Positions 1-8,304 of a stretch of 64,000 nucleotides of DNA are shown here, in pieces. The notes under the pieces were generated by a model. It did no database searches, was not told the origin of the DNA, and worked only from the letters and a program-made list of their open reading frames with translations. A program made the position numbers and the translations under genes. Numbering within the stretch: position 1 is the stretch's first letter; each line of letters starts with the position of its first letter. The DNA comes from Rhodomicrobium sp. R_RK_3 (lineage in GTDB: Bacteria; Pseudomonadota; Alphaproteobacteria; Rhizobiales; Rhodomicrobiaceae): assembly GCF_002198715.1 (NCBI RefSeq), contig NZ_MWLK01000008.1:208983-272982 (forward strand), written 5' to 3'.

Positions 1-462
1 GGCGGTGAGGCCGCGCGAATGCAGGAAGGAGGGCACATTGGTGATGCGCACCTCCTCGACATATTGGCCCTCCTGCCGGTATTCGGCGACCACCAGCCCG
101 GCCGGCGTATCCAGCCGCAGCACGCCCGGCGTCTTCGGCGTAACGAGGCCGTGCTCGATGGCCATGGTCACGGTGCCGATGGTGCCGTGGCCGCACATCG
201 GCAGGCAGCCCGAGGTCTCGATGAACAGGATGGCGATGTCGCAATCGGGCCGTGTCGGCGGGTAGAGGATGGAGCCGGACATCATGTCGTGGCCGCGCGG
301 CTCGAACATCAGGCCGGTGCGGATCCAGTCATATTCGGCAAGAAAATGCGCGCGCTTCTCGATCATGTCGGCGCCCACGAGGTTCGGGCCGCCGCCGGCC
401 ACCAGCCGCACCGGATTTCCGCAGGTGTGGCCGTCTATGCAGAAGAAACTGTGTCGCGCCAT
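1..462 (-). CDS. 4-hydroxyproline 2-epimerase / proline racemase family (3' part cut by window)
   Basis: Partial gene: the first 154 codons read in frame to the window edge, so the C-terminal half is missing. The visible half contains the family active-site motif MCGHGTIG (about residues 89-96), whose Cys is one of the two catalytic thiols of proline racemase/hydroxyproline epimerases, and the N-terminal FxIDGHTxGNPxR pattern. The family inverts C-alpha of proline or trans-4-hydroxy-L-proline. Hydroxyproline epimerase is favoured over proline racemase because the next genes are an FAD dehydrogenase and a dihydrodipicolinate-synthase-like deaminase, the next two steps of hydroxyproline breakdown. 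ATG start at 462, 16 bases after the dehydrogenase stop, so it is likely the last or late gene of the same operon. The second catalytic Cys lies outside the window. Confidence 0.88.
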   Translation of the reverse strand, partial: MARHSFFCIDGHTCGNPVRLVAGGGPNLVGADMIEKRAHFLAEYDWIRTGLMFEPRGHDMMSGSILYPPTRPDCDIAILFIETSGCLPMCGHGTIGTVTMAIEHGLVTPKTPGVLRLDTPAGLVVAEYRQEGQYVEEVRITNVPSFLHSRGLTA

Positions 463-478
463 GAGGAAGGTCTCCAGA

Positions 479-1726
479 TCAGAAGCGGGCGGGCCGGAAG
501 GGGGCGAGCGGGATTGCGGAGGGACGTCCGGCCAGCAGGTCGGCGATGAGCTGGGCCGTTGCGGCGCATTGGGTCAGGCCGGAATGACCATGGCCGAAGG
601 CGTAGAGGATGCGGTCCGATGCTTTGGACGCGCCGATCACCGGCAGGGTGTCGGGCAGCGATGGCCGGAAGCCCATCCATTGCTTGCCGCCGCCGGTTTT
701 CAGTCCCGGCAGGAAGGCGGCGGCTTTCTCCAGCATGATCTGCGAGCGGGCAAAATTGGGCGGACGCTTCAGGCCGCCGAGCTCGACCGCGCCGCCGATC
801 CGGATTCCCGTCGCAAGCGGCGTGATGACGAAACCGTGGCCGCCGAAGGTGAGCTGGCGGCGCAGATCGAAGGCGCCGGGCGGCAGCGTGGTGTTATAGC
901 CGCGCTCGGTCTCCAGCGGGATGCGCTCGCGGAGCTGGTCGCAGAGCTTGCGCGACCAGGCGCCGGCGGCGATCACCGCCGCGCCGGCGGGGCTGGCGCT
1001 CCCATCGCTGAAACGCAGCTCGGCGCCGCCCTCGCTTGGGACGGCCTCCGTCACCTCGCCGCGGATAAGGCGCGCACCCTGTGCCGTGACCTTGTCGAAC
1101 AGGGCAAGCGCAAAGAGATGGGGATCGTCGACCGTCTGCCAGTGCGGGGTGAAACTGCCTACGACGAAGCGCGGCGACAGGCCCGGCTGCAACCCGGCGA
1201 GCCGGGCGCCGCGCACATGTTCGAAGGGGATGCCCTCGCGCTCGCGCGCCTGCCAGCCGGGCAGCGAGGCGCTGAATTCGGCCTCGCTCTCATAGAGCTG
1301 GAGATTGCCGTCGCTGCGCACATGTCCGGAAAGCCCGGCATCGGCGATCATGCGGTCCATGGCGCGCGAGGAGAGGCGCATCAACGCGCATTGCGCGGCG
1401 ATGCTGGCGCGATAGCGGTCGGGCAGGCTCGCGCGCCAGAAGCGCAGCAGCCAGGGCGCGATTGTCGGCAGATAGGCGGGCGGGATGGACAGCGGCCCGA
1501 GCGGATCGAGCAACCAGCCGGGCGCCTTGCGCATGATGCCGGGCGAGGCGAGCGGCAGCACGTCGGAAAAGGCGAGCGCGCCCGCATTGCCGTAGCTCGC
1601 GCCCTCCGCCACGCCGCCGCGTTCGATGAGCACGACCTTGCGGCCCTCGCGCTGCAGATGGAACGCGATGGCGAGGCCGATGATCCCGGCCCCGACGACA
1701 GCGATTTCGTCCGGTGTGGTGGTCAA
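479..1726 (-). CDS. FAD-dependent D-amino acid / D-hydroxyproline dehydrogenase (DadA-like)
   Basis: 415 residues, DAO/GlpO fold. The N-terminus carries the Rossmann dinucleotide motif VGAGIIG (residues 10-16) followed by an acidic end of strand 2 (LIERG), and the C-terminus has the FAD-contacting GHGHSGLT segment. Family members oxidise D-amino acids to imino acids and pass electrons to quinones. Between an epimerase and a pyrroline-hydroxycarboxylate deaminase-like gene, the inferred substrate is cis-4-hydroxy-D-proline. The start must be TTG at 1726: an in-frame stop lies eight codons upstream and no ATG or GTG occurs before the Rossmann motif. The ribosome site is weak, which may keep expression low. 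Confidence 0.85.
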   Translation of the reverse strand: MTTTPDEIAVVGAGIIGLAIAFHLQREGRKVVLIERGGVAEGASYGNAGALAFSDVLPLASPGIMRKAPGWLLDPLGPLSIPPAYLPTIAPWLLRFWRASLPDRYRASIAAQCALMRLSSRAMDRMIADAGLSGHVRSDGNLQLYESEAEFSASLPGWQAREREGIPFEHVRGARLAGLQPGLSPRFVVGSFTPHWQTVDDPHLFALALFDKVTAQGARLIRGEVTEAVPSEGGAELRFSDGSASPAGAAVIAAGAWSRKLCDQLRERIPLETERGYNTTLPPGAFDLRRQLTFGGHGFVITPLATGIRIGGAVELGGLKRPPNFARSQIMLEKAAAFLPGLKTGGGKQWMGFRPSLPDTLPVIGASKASDRILYAFGHGHSGLTQCAATAQLIADLLAGRPSAIPLAPFRPARF

Positions 1727-1806
1727 ATCTGGTATCCGGCGCTATCCGCCTCTGGTTCCGGGGCACGCGGCGCTCTCGCAAGCGCCGCATGGCTTTTGGG
1801 TCGTGA

Positions 1807-2703
1807 TTACGCCACCTTAGGCAAAGACGGGCGGTTGGCCAAAGCTTCGCGCACGATGCGGTCGACCTTGGCGCGCTGTTCGCCGTCCAGCGGCAGGCGC
1901 GGCGCGCGCACGCGCTCCGTGGTGTCGATCACCAGGACCTCGACCAGTTTCAGGTTCTGCACGAGGTAGGTGGACACATCCAGGTCGAGCAGCGGGCGGA
2001 ACCATTTGTAGATGGCCAGCGCCTCGTCATAGCGCTTGGCCTTGATGAGCCGATAGATCGCCACCGTCTCATGCGGGAAGGCCGTGACGAGACCGGCGAC
2101 CCAGCCGACCGCCCCGAGCGTCAGCGCCTCAAATGCGAGGTTATCGACGCCGGTGAACACGTCGTAGCGGTCACCGAGCCGGTTGAAGATTTCCAGCGTG
2201 CGCCTGACGTCGTCGGACGATTCCTTCACCGCCACGAAGCGCTTGTCGGAAGCAAGCTCCTCCATGACGTCGACGGTGACATCGACGCGGTAGGCGAGGC
2301 GGTTGGAGTAGATCATCACCGGCAAATCGGCCGCCTCAGCGACCGCGCGCAGTGTCGCGACCGTCTCCTTCGGGTTGGTGTGATAGACGAGGCTGGGCAC
2401 CACCATCAGGCCGTCGGCCCCTGCTTTAGCGGCGCGGCGGCCGAGTTCGGCGGCATCGCGCGTGGCGGCCTCGGCGATGGTCATCAGCACCGGCTTGCCG
2501 CCCGCGACGGAGCGGGCGATCCGCAGCGCTTCGAGGCGCTCGTCATGCGACAGCATCGGCCCTTCGCCCAGCGAGCCGTTGACGATCAGCCCGTCGACGC
2601 CGGCCTCGACCTGGAAGGCGAAACACCGCTCCATCTCCTTGATGTCGAGCGTGTCGTCGTCGTTGAATTTGGCGGTGAGGGCAGGATAGACACCAGACCA
2701 CAT
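1807..2703 (-). CDS. Dihydrodipicolinate synthase family protein (probable pyrroline-4-hydroxy-2-carboxylate deaminase)
   Basis: 298 residues, the usual length of the DapA/NAL TIM-barrel family. It has the N-terminal GSLGEG substrate loop (family GTTGE), the YSNR segment containing the conserved Tyr, and the Schiff-base Lys in FVAVKESS. The family forms an imine with a 2-oxo acid or imino acid. In hydroxyproline operons a member converts 1-pyrroline-4-hydroxy-2-carboxylate to 2-ketoglutarate semialdehyde plus ammonia, which fits the neighbours here. True DapA is less likely in this catabolic context. ATG at 2703 is preceded by AGGAG. The 2-ketoglutarate semialdehyde dehydrogenase that would finish the pathway is not in the window. 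Confidence 0.82.
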   Translation of the reverse strand: MWSGVYPALTAKFNDDDTLDIKEMERCFAFQVEAGVDGLIVNGSLGEGPMLSHDERLEALRIARSVAGGKPVLMTIAEAATRDAAELGRRAAKAGADGLMVVPSLVYHTNPKETVATLRAVAEAADLPVMIYSNRLAYRVDVTVDVMEELASDKRFVAVKESSDDVRRTLEIFNRLGDRYDVFTGVDNLAFEALTLGAVGWVAGLVTAFPHETVAIYRLIKAKRYDEALAIYKWFRPLLDLDVSTYLVQNLKLVEVLVIDTTERVRAPRLPLDGEQRAKVDRIVREALANRPSLPKVA

Positions 2704-2749
2704 AGGGTTTGACTCCTTTTGAGCGTTTCCGCCTGCTTGGCAGGCACTG

Positions 2750-3475
2750 TCAGAGGACGGATTTCAGGAAGGCGACGGTTTCCGGCTTTTGCGGATTGCC
2801 GATCACCTGCGACGGCGGCCCGATCTCGTGGATCCGGCCCTGGTGGAAGAAAGCGACGCGGTTCGACACCTCGCGGGCGAAGGCGATCTCGTGGGTGACG
2901 ACGATCATGGTCATCCCCTCCGACGAGAGCAGCCGCAGCGTATCCAGCACCTCGCCGACAAGCTGCGGGTCGAGGGCCGACGTCACCTCGTCGAACAGCA
3001 TGTAATGCGGCGACATGGCAAGGGCGCGGGCGATGGCCATGCGCTGCTGCTGGCCACCGGAGAGTTTTGACGGATAGACCTTCAGCTTCTCCGCGAGGCC
3101 CACATGAGTCAGCTTTTCGACCGCGATGGCCTCGGCCTCGGCCTTCGGCTTGCCGAGCACCTTGCGCGGGGCGAGCATGACATTCTCCAGCACGGTCAAA
3201 TGCGGGAAGGCATTCCATTGCTGGAAGACGATGCCGATCCTGCGCCGGAGCTTGTTGAGGTCGGTGCGGCGGTCATGCACGTCGGTGCCGTCGATCAGGA
3301 CGCGGCCGGAATTGATCGGCTCCAGGCCGTTGACGCACATCAGCAGCGTCGACTTGCCGGAGCCGGAGCCGCCGATCACCGACACCACCTCGCCGGGGGC
3401 GACCGTCATGCTCACGCCCTTGATCACTTCCAGCGGACCGAAGGACTTATGGACGTCGTTGATCTCGATTGACAT
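2750..3475 (-). CDS. Polar amino acid ABC transporter, ATP-binding protein
   Basis: 241 residues. Walker A GGSGSGKST (about 35-43), Q-loop FQQWNAF, signature LSGGQQQR, Walker B MLFDEVTSALD and the switch His in VTHE are all present, so it should be an active ATPase of the GlnQ/HisP type. It energises uptake through the two permeases encoded immediately upstream in the same strand (10 bases from the next gene). Within this cluster it probably imports hydroxyproline or a related amino acid. A small hairpin (2731-2745) lies in the 46-base gap before the deaminase-like gene. Confidence 0.93.
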   Translation of the reverse strand: MSIEINDVHKSFGPLEVIKGVSMTVAPGEVVSVIGGSGSGKSTLLMCVNGLEPINSGRVLIDGTDVHDRRTDLNKLRRRIGIVFQQWNAFPHLTVLENVMLAPRKVLGKPKAEAEAIAVEKLTHVGLAEKLKVYPSKLSGGQQQRMAIARALAMSPHYMLFDEVTSALDPQLVGEVLDTLRLLSSEGMTMIVVTHEIAFAREVSNRVAFFHQGRIHEIGPPSQVIGNPQKPETVAFLKSVL

Positions 3476-3484
3476 TCAGCGTTC

Positions 3485-4150
3485 TCAGTCGTTTTCGTGC
3501 CAGCGCCGCTCCAGCCGCGCGCCGAGGCGGGCGATGGGGAAGCTCATCAGGAAATAGATCAGTCCGGCGATCGAGAGCACGAGCAGCGGCTCCTGGATGC
3601 GGGTGACGATCACCTGCGAGGACCGCAACAGCTCGACGACGCCGATCCACCACACCATGGCCGTGTCCTTCATGACGCCGAGCGTCAGCCCGATCCAGCT
3701 CGGCAGGGCGACCCGCAAGGCGATGGGGAAGACGATCTCCGTGAGGTCCTGGCTCCAGCTCATGCCGAGCGAGCGGGCCGCGCGCCGGGTGGTTGCGGGC
3801 ACGGCAAGAAACCCGCCGCGCACGATCTCGGTGCAATAGGCCGACATGTAGAGCGCCAGCACCACGCAGCCCACGGTAAAGGACGACCAGTTGAGGCCGA
3901 TCATCGGCTTGAAGGCGTTAGCCAGCACGAGCTGGATCAGCAGCGGCACCGAGCGGAAGATATCGAGCACGAAGCCGATCGGCGCGTTGACCCACCAGGG
4001 CGCGGTGGCGCGCACCACGCCGAGGACGAGGCCGAGCAGCGTGCCGGCCAGCACCGCCCAGAAGGTGACTGCCAGCGTCACGCCCGCGCCTTTGAGCATG
4101 AACCACAGGTCGTTCAGGCTAAAGGAGGTGTCGATCAGCGAGGAGAACAT
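3485..4150 (-). CDS. Polar amino acid ABC transporter, permease
   Basis: 221 residues, HisM/GlnP-type inner membrane subunit with several hydrophobic helices and the EAA-like cytoplasmic loop RRAARSLGMSWSQ that docks on the ATPase. Start ATG at 4150 follows a GGAGG ribosome site. It pairs with the next permease gene, 13 bases upstream, to form the heterodimeric channel. Gene order SBP-permease-permease-ATPase is standard for this transporter class. Confidence 0.92.
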   Translation of the reverse strand: MFSSLIDTSFSLNDLWFMLKGAGVTLAVTFWAVLAGTLLGLVLGVVRATAPWWVNAPIGFVLDIFRSVPLLIQLVLANAFKPMIGLNWSSFTVGCVVLALYMSAYCTEIVRGGFLAVPATTRRAARSLGMSWSQDLTEIVFPIALRVALPSWIGLTLGVMKDTAMVWWIGVVELLRSSQVIVTRIQEPLLVLSIAGLIYFLMSFPIARLGARLERRWHEND

Positions 4151-4163
4151 CGGCGCGGCCTCC

Positions 4164-4826
4164 TCAGTAGCGGAACAGCCGCCACGCGATCAGGCGTGCG
4201 GACAGGGTGACGGTTTTGGCGATCAGGTAATAGATCACCGCGGCAAGGGCGAAATATTCGAAGGTGCGGAACGAGCGGACATTCAGCTCCTGCGTGACGC
4301 CGGTGAGGTCGTTGTTCAGCCCGACGACGACGCCGAGCGAGGTCATCAGGATCGCCCAGACCATCTGGTTGGTCATCGGATAATAGACGACGCGGAAAAG
4401 CTGCGGCAGCACGATCAGCCGGAACGCCTGGATCTGGCCCATGCCGAGCGAGCGGGCCGCCCGCATCTGGGTGTCGGGCACGGCGCGCATTCCGCCGCGA
4501 AAGGTCTCGGCGAGATAGCCGGCATTGTTGAAGGTGATGCCGGCGAGCAGCGCCGGGAAGCTGTCGATATAGATGCCGAACGAGCCCAGGCCGAAATAGG
4601 CCATGTAAATCTGGAACAGCGCCGGTGTGTTGCGCGCAAGCTCGACCCAGCTCGTGGCGAAGGCGCGCAGGATCCATATCCGGGACTGGCTTGCGAGCGC
4701 CAGAAGCACGGCGAAGACCACGCCGAGCAGCATGGACAGCACGGCCACTTCGAGCGTCACCAGCGCACCCCACAGCATGTCGGGCAAGGCTCGAAGCGCG
4801 GGCAGCCAATGGAACGTGTACTTCAT
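4164..4826 (-). CDS. Polar amino acid ABC transporter, permease
   Basis: 220 residues from ATG 4826. The open frame extends to 4901, but the extra 25 residues are polar, Cys/His-rich and unlike the family, whereas MKYTFHWLP fits the usual N-terminus, so the shorter start is chosen. It has family transmembrane helices and the EAA loop MRAARSLGMGQIQA. It is the second membrane half of the importer, downstream of the binding-protein gene by about 93 bases. Confidence 0.92.
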   Translation of the reverse strand: MKYTFHWLPALRALPDMLWGALVTLEVAVLSMLLGVVFAVLLALASQSRIWILRAFATSWVELARNTPALFQIYMAYFGLGSFGIYIDSFPALLAGITFNNAGYLAETFRGGMRAVPDTQMRAARSLGMGQIQAFRLIVLPQLFRVVYYPMTNQMVWAILMTSLGVVVGLNNDLTGVTQELNVRSFRTFEYFALAAVIYYLIAKTVTLSARLIAWRLFRY

Positions 4827-4919
4827 CGCTTGCTCGTGTCGGCGGCACTGAGGGCAGTAGTGCGCGGAAGTGCACGCCATGGCGGAAGTGAACCCGGCCA
4901 TGGCGTTTCATCACGAAGC

Positions 4920-5735
4920 TTAGCGGTAGACGCCCGAGATGCTCAGGTTCGGAGCCTCGCCGCCGCCGATCCACTTTTCATAGAGCGCCTTGTAGCGGCC
5001 GGTGCGGACCTGCTGGTTGATGAACAGGTTCAGGTAGTTCAGCAGGCCCTGTTCCTGGCGCGGCGCGATCAGCGCCACATAGTCGATGTCATAGGGCGCA
5101 TCGCCGCCCATGATCAGGCCCTTGTACTTGCCTTCCTTGACGATGGCGGAGGCGACTGTGGAGGTCACGACGGTCGCCTCGATCTGCCCCTGCGCAAGCG
5201 CCAGGAACACGTCCGCCTGGTTCTGATAGCCGCGGAAGCTGGTGCCGCCGCCCCAGGCCTTCACGTCCTTTTCGAGCGCGATGGCCTCGAAGGTGCCCGA
5301 GACCGAGCCGGTCTTCTTGCCCTTCAGGCTGGCGTAATCCTTGATACCGGCGCCGTCCTTGGTCAGCACGACCATCTTGAAGGCGAAATAGGGGATGGTG
5401 AAGCCGGCGGTCTTGGCGCGCTCCAGCGTATCGGAGGTCGAGGCGACGCCGACATCGACGCGGCCGGAGACGAGGGCGGGGATGCGGTCCGGAAAGGGCG
5501 TCTCGACAACCTCGGCCTTCACCCCCAGCGCTTTGGCGAGATCGTTGCAGTAGTCGACGTCGAAGCCGATCGGATTGTTGCTGGCATCGCGCGACCCCAT
5601 GGGCGGAAAGTCGAGCACGACCGCGCAGCGGAGGGTGCCGGAGGCGATGATGTCGTCGAGCTTGTCCGCTTGCGCGGGCATCGCGGCCAGGATGGTCATG
5701 AACGCCGCGGTCAGAACGCCGATTCCCTTAGCCAT
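4920..5735 (-). CDS. Polar amino acid ABC transporter, periplasmic substrate-binding protein
   Basis: 271 residues, with a Sec signal peptide (residues 1-23, cleavage after AQA) and the SBP family 3 fold (start ...LDDIIASGTLRCAV, later GFDVDYCNDLAKALG and DVGVASTSDT). It captures the substrate in the periplasm for the permeases. It is the first gene of the minus-strand cluster, facing the divergent GntR gene, so its promoter should lie in 5736-6007 with the candidate operator. The substrate cannot be read from sequence; hydroxyproline or another imino acid is inferred from the enzymes downstream. Confidence 0.92.
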   Translation of the reverse strand: MAKGIGVLTAAFMTILAAMPAQADKLDDIIASGTLRCAVVLDFPPMGSRDASNNPIGFDVDYCNDLAKALGVKAEVVETPFPDRIPALVSGRVDVGVASTSDTLERAKTAGFTIPYFAFKMVVLTKDGAGIKDYASLKGKKTGSVSGTFEAIALEKDVKAWGGGTSFRGYQNQADVFLALAQGQIEATVVTSTVASAIVKEGKYKGLIMGGDAPYDIDYVALIAPRQEQGLLNYLNLFINQQVRTGRYKALYEKWIGGGEAPNLSISGVYR

Positions 5736-5828
5736 AGAGATCTTCCCCTACTCAAAACTGATGGTTTCTTAGGCAGTCGTCGGCGCTGTTCAAACTCACG
5801 CCATTAAGCGACAATTAACCATCTGTTT

Positions 5829-5840
5829 TTTGGATCCAAT
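5829..5840. promoter_or_regulatory. Candidate GntR (FCD) operator palindrome
   Basis: The divergent region contains TTTGGATCCAAT, whose inner ten bases TTGGATCCAA are a perfect palindrome. It lies about 94 bases before the binding-protein start and 168 before the GntR gene. FCD-type GntR regulators recognise short palindromes of this kind; the VanR operator of Caulobacter is, from memory, ATTGGATCCAAT, one base different. Assigning it to the neighbouring regulator is inference. Confidence 0.45.
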
Positions 5841-6007
5841 TTGCAATATCCTTTTTTTGAAGGTTGGCAATTATTCGCTCGCCGCGCTAATTGGGGCTGT
5901 AAAGGTCGGCTCAATGCGTCGTTGGACACGCGGGGACCGCCCGCGCGCGGCGGCTTGCCTGATCGCGGACGTTGAACGTCCGCCTCTGGATTTCTGGGAG
6001 TGCAGAC

Positions 6008-6700
6008 GTGAAAGTGAGGACTACGGACATCGCCCAGATGGCGTCGGCGTCCGACGTGATCTTCGACGCCCTGCGGGAGGCGATCAACAAGGGCGACCTG
6101 ACCGAGGGGCAGGTGCTGCGCCAGGACCAGATCGCAAAGATGTTCAACGTCAGCCGCATCCCTGTGCGCGAGGCGCTGATGCGGCTGGAGGAGCAGGGGC
6201 TGGTATCGACGCAGCGCTATCGCGGCGCTGTCGTGACGACCCTCTCGACCGACGAGATCCGGGAGATTTTCGAGTTCCGCGCGGTGCTCGAGCCGGAAGT
6301 GCTGCGCTATTCGGTCGAGCGCATGTCGGAGGAGGCGCTCGCCAATGCGAAGCGTTTCGCCGACGCCTTCGCCACCGAGACCGATTCATCTCACTGGGGC
6401 GAGCTGAACCGCCGCTTCCATTACAGCCTCTACGAGCCGGCGGAACGTCCCTATTACCTGCAGACCATCAAAGCCGCGCTCGACCGCGTCGACCGCTATT
6501 TGCGCGCCCAGCTCGTGCTGACCGACGGCATGGCCCGGGCCGAGCGCGAGCACCAGGGCATTTTGCAAGCCTGCATCGACCGCGATCCGGAGCGGGCGGC
6601 CCAACTCACCCGCGACCATATTCTCGGCGCCAGCGCTTCGCTGATCGCCTTCATCGAGCGCACCCGCGCCGAGCATAAGGCCGCCAGCGAGAGGCGCTGA
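6008..6700 (+). CDS. GntR-family transcriptional regulator (FCD subfamily)
   Basis: 230 residues from GTG 6008, chosen because GGGAG lies 7 bases before it; a longer frame starting at TTG 5972 has no ribosome site. The N-terminal winged helix-turn-helix has the GntR signature (LRQDQIAKMFNVSRIPVREAL, about 40-60), followed by a C-terminal all-helical FCD ligand domain with the expected metal-binding residues (RRFHYSLY, HQGIL, DHI). It is divergent from the hydroxyproline/ABC cluster and is the likely repressor of that cluster, responding to a substrate or intermediate. It runs convergently into the kinase gene with only 32 bases between. Confidence 0.9.
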   Translation: MKVRTTDIAQMASASDVIFDALREAINKGDLTEGQVLRQDQIAKMFNVSRIPVREALMRLEEQGLVSTQRYRGAVVTTLSTDEIREIFEFRAVLEPEVLRYSVERMSEEALANAKRFADAFATETDSSHWGELNRRFHYSLYEPAERPYYLQTIKAALDRVDRYLRAQLVLTDGMARAEREHQGILQACIDRDPERAAQLTRDHILGASASLIAFIERTRAEHKAASERR

Positions 6701-6702
6701 CG

Positions 6703-6732
6703 CGCGGGGACGCTCTCCGCCCCGGCCCCGCG
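6703..6732. terminator. GC-rich hairpin between convergent genes
   Basis: CGCGGGG and CCCCGCG arms (7 bp) enclose a 16-base loop in the 32-base gap between the GntR gene and the convergent kinase gene. There is no T-run on either side, so intrinsic termination is uncertain; position alone suggests a shared terminator. Confidence 0.3.
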
Positions 6733-8130
6733 TTACGGCCTGCCGGTGGCCGCGCCCTCTGCTTCGACCGGGACGATGATCGTGCAATGAACGCCGTCGG
6801 GCGTGAAGAGGAACCGGGTCTCGGTCTTGAGCTGGTAGGGCAGCGCCCGTTCGATCAGTTCGGTGCCATAGCCCCTGCGCTTCGGGGCGGTGGGATCGGG
6901 CATGACGACGCCGCTCTCGCGCCATTCCAGCACGACTTGCCGGCCGGCACCGGCTGGCTCGACCGCCCAACGCACCGACAGCCGCGCGCCCTCCTGACCG
7001 ATGGCCCCGTATTTCACCGCGTTTGTCACCAGCTCGTGCAGCGCGAGCGCGAGCGTTTGAATCTGCGACATCGGCAGTTCGACCTCGGGTCCGTCGACGC
7101 TGATCGCGCCGGCGCCGTTTCCGCCATGGGCGAGCAGTTCCGCGTCGATGACGCTGCGCAAATCGACTGTCTCGCGCGAGCAGCTCGAGACGAGCCTCTG
7201 CACCCGCGACAAGGCCAGCAGCCGGCCCTCGAACTCCGCGCTGAATGCCTCGAGCGTTGGGCTGCTGCGGAGCGTCTGCCGCGTCATCGCATGCACGACG
7301 GCGAGGAGGTTGCGGGAGCGATGCTGCAATTCCGCGAGCAGCACCTCCTGGCGGTCCTGCAGGGCGCGAAGATCGTGGATGTCGTTGGACGTGCCGACCC
7401 ACTCGGCGTCGATGCCGGTCTCGGGGACCGGCTCGGATCGGGTCTGGTGCCAGCGATATTCGCCGTCGGACGCGCGCCGGATGCGGTGTTCGACGTCGCA
7501 GCCGCGCAGCTCGACCGCCCGCGACCAGGCCGCGAGCGTCGGCTTGCGGTCTTCGGGATGAATGGCTTCGAGCCAGCCGAAATCGCGGCTCGCCGCCTCG
7601 GAGAGCCCGGTGTAACTCTCCCATTGAGGGCTGTGCCACAGGCGCTCGCCATTGGCGTGCGTGCGGAATATGAGCTGGGGGATGTTCATGACCAGGCCGC
7701 GGAAGCGCTCCTCGCTTCGGGCAAGGCGCTCCTCCGCGAGGCGGCGCGCCGTCTGATCGCGCATGATCTTGACGAAGCCCTCCGCGCCCGACCCCAGCGA
7801 CATCATCAGGCCGGAGCCCCAGAATTGCGAACCGTCCTTGCGCTGGTGCCAGCGTTCGTCTTCGGCGCGGCCGGAGTCCAGAGCGGTCGCCATTTCGAAT
7901 TCGGGAATCCGGTTGGCGCGATCCTCGGGCGTAAAGATGATGGCGGCACTCTTGCCGAGGATTTCGTCCTCGGCAAAGCCGAGCAGGCGCTCGGCGCCGG
8001 TGTTCCAAGTGCTGACGGCGCCCGCCGGATCGAGCGTGAAAATGGCAAAGCCGGTCGCGCTCTCGATGACATGGCGAAAGAGCCGATCGTTATTGGATGG
8101 GTTTTCCGGATCGTCTGGCCGCTCGGCCAT
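6733..8130 (-). CDS. PAS-domain HWE-family sensor histidine kinase
   Basis: 465 residues from ATG 8130, which has GGAGG 8 bases upstream; the longer frame to 8187 would need a TTG. Two PAS domains (about 15-130 and 140-260) precede an HWE dimerisation/phosphoacceptor box LLAELQHRSRNLLAVV (His about 270), an N-box LALHELVTNAVKYG (Asn about 370) and the WRE-type motif LEWRESG that defines the family. No transmembrane segment is seen, so it is probably cytosolic. HWE kinases in alphaproteobacteria often sense light, redox or feed the general stress response; the PAS domains lack an obvious NCRFL flavin motif, so the input is unknown. No response regulator gene is adjacent. Confidence 0.9.
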   Translation of the reverse strand: MAERPDDPENPSNNDRLFRHVIESATGFAIFTLDPAGAVSTWNTGAERLLGFAEDEILGKSAAIIFTPEDRANRIPEFEMATALDSGRAEDERWHQRKDGSQFWGSGLMMSLGSGAEGFVKIMRDQTARRLAEERLARSEERFRGLVMNIPQLIFRTHANGERLWHSPQWESYTGLSEAASRDFGWLEAIHPEDRKPTLAAWSRAVELRGCDVEHRIRRASDGEYRWHQTRSEPVPETGIDAEWVGTSNDIHDLRALQDRQEVLLAELQHRSRNLLAVVHAMTRQTLRSSPTLEAFSAEFEGRLLALSRVQRLVSSCSRETVDLRSVIDAELLAHGGNGAGAISVDGPEVELPMSQIQTLALALHELVTNAVKYGAIGQEGARLSVRWAVEPAGAGRQVVLEWRESGVVMPDPTAPKRRGYGTELIERALPYQLKTETRFLFTPDGVHCTIIVPVEAEGAATGRP

Positions 8131-8304
8131 GCCGCATGCCTCCGCTGTGTCGGGAGGTAAGCGATCATGAAGGCGGTAGAGTTCCAAGCGGAGTGGCGGC
8201 CCGGATGCCGCAGCCCGGCCCCTCGCAGTGGAGATGGGCTACGGATCTTGTGGGCGGCGCGCTCATGGTCCGTCTCACGTCGCCCCGCTTTCGGCTGGCA
8301 GTAC

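Noticed and set aside
269-1969. Long plus-strand open frame of 566 codons over the dehydrogenase gene, and similar long antisense frames elsewhere (for example 3891-5807, 11722-14871, 54698-57013)
   Set aside because: High-GC coding DNA gives long antisense frames; these are Arg/Gly/His-rich, match no family, and the opposite strand holds well-supported genes.
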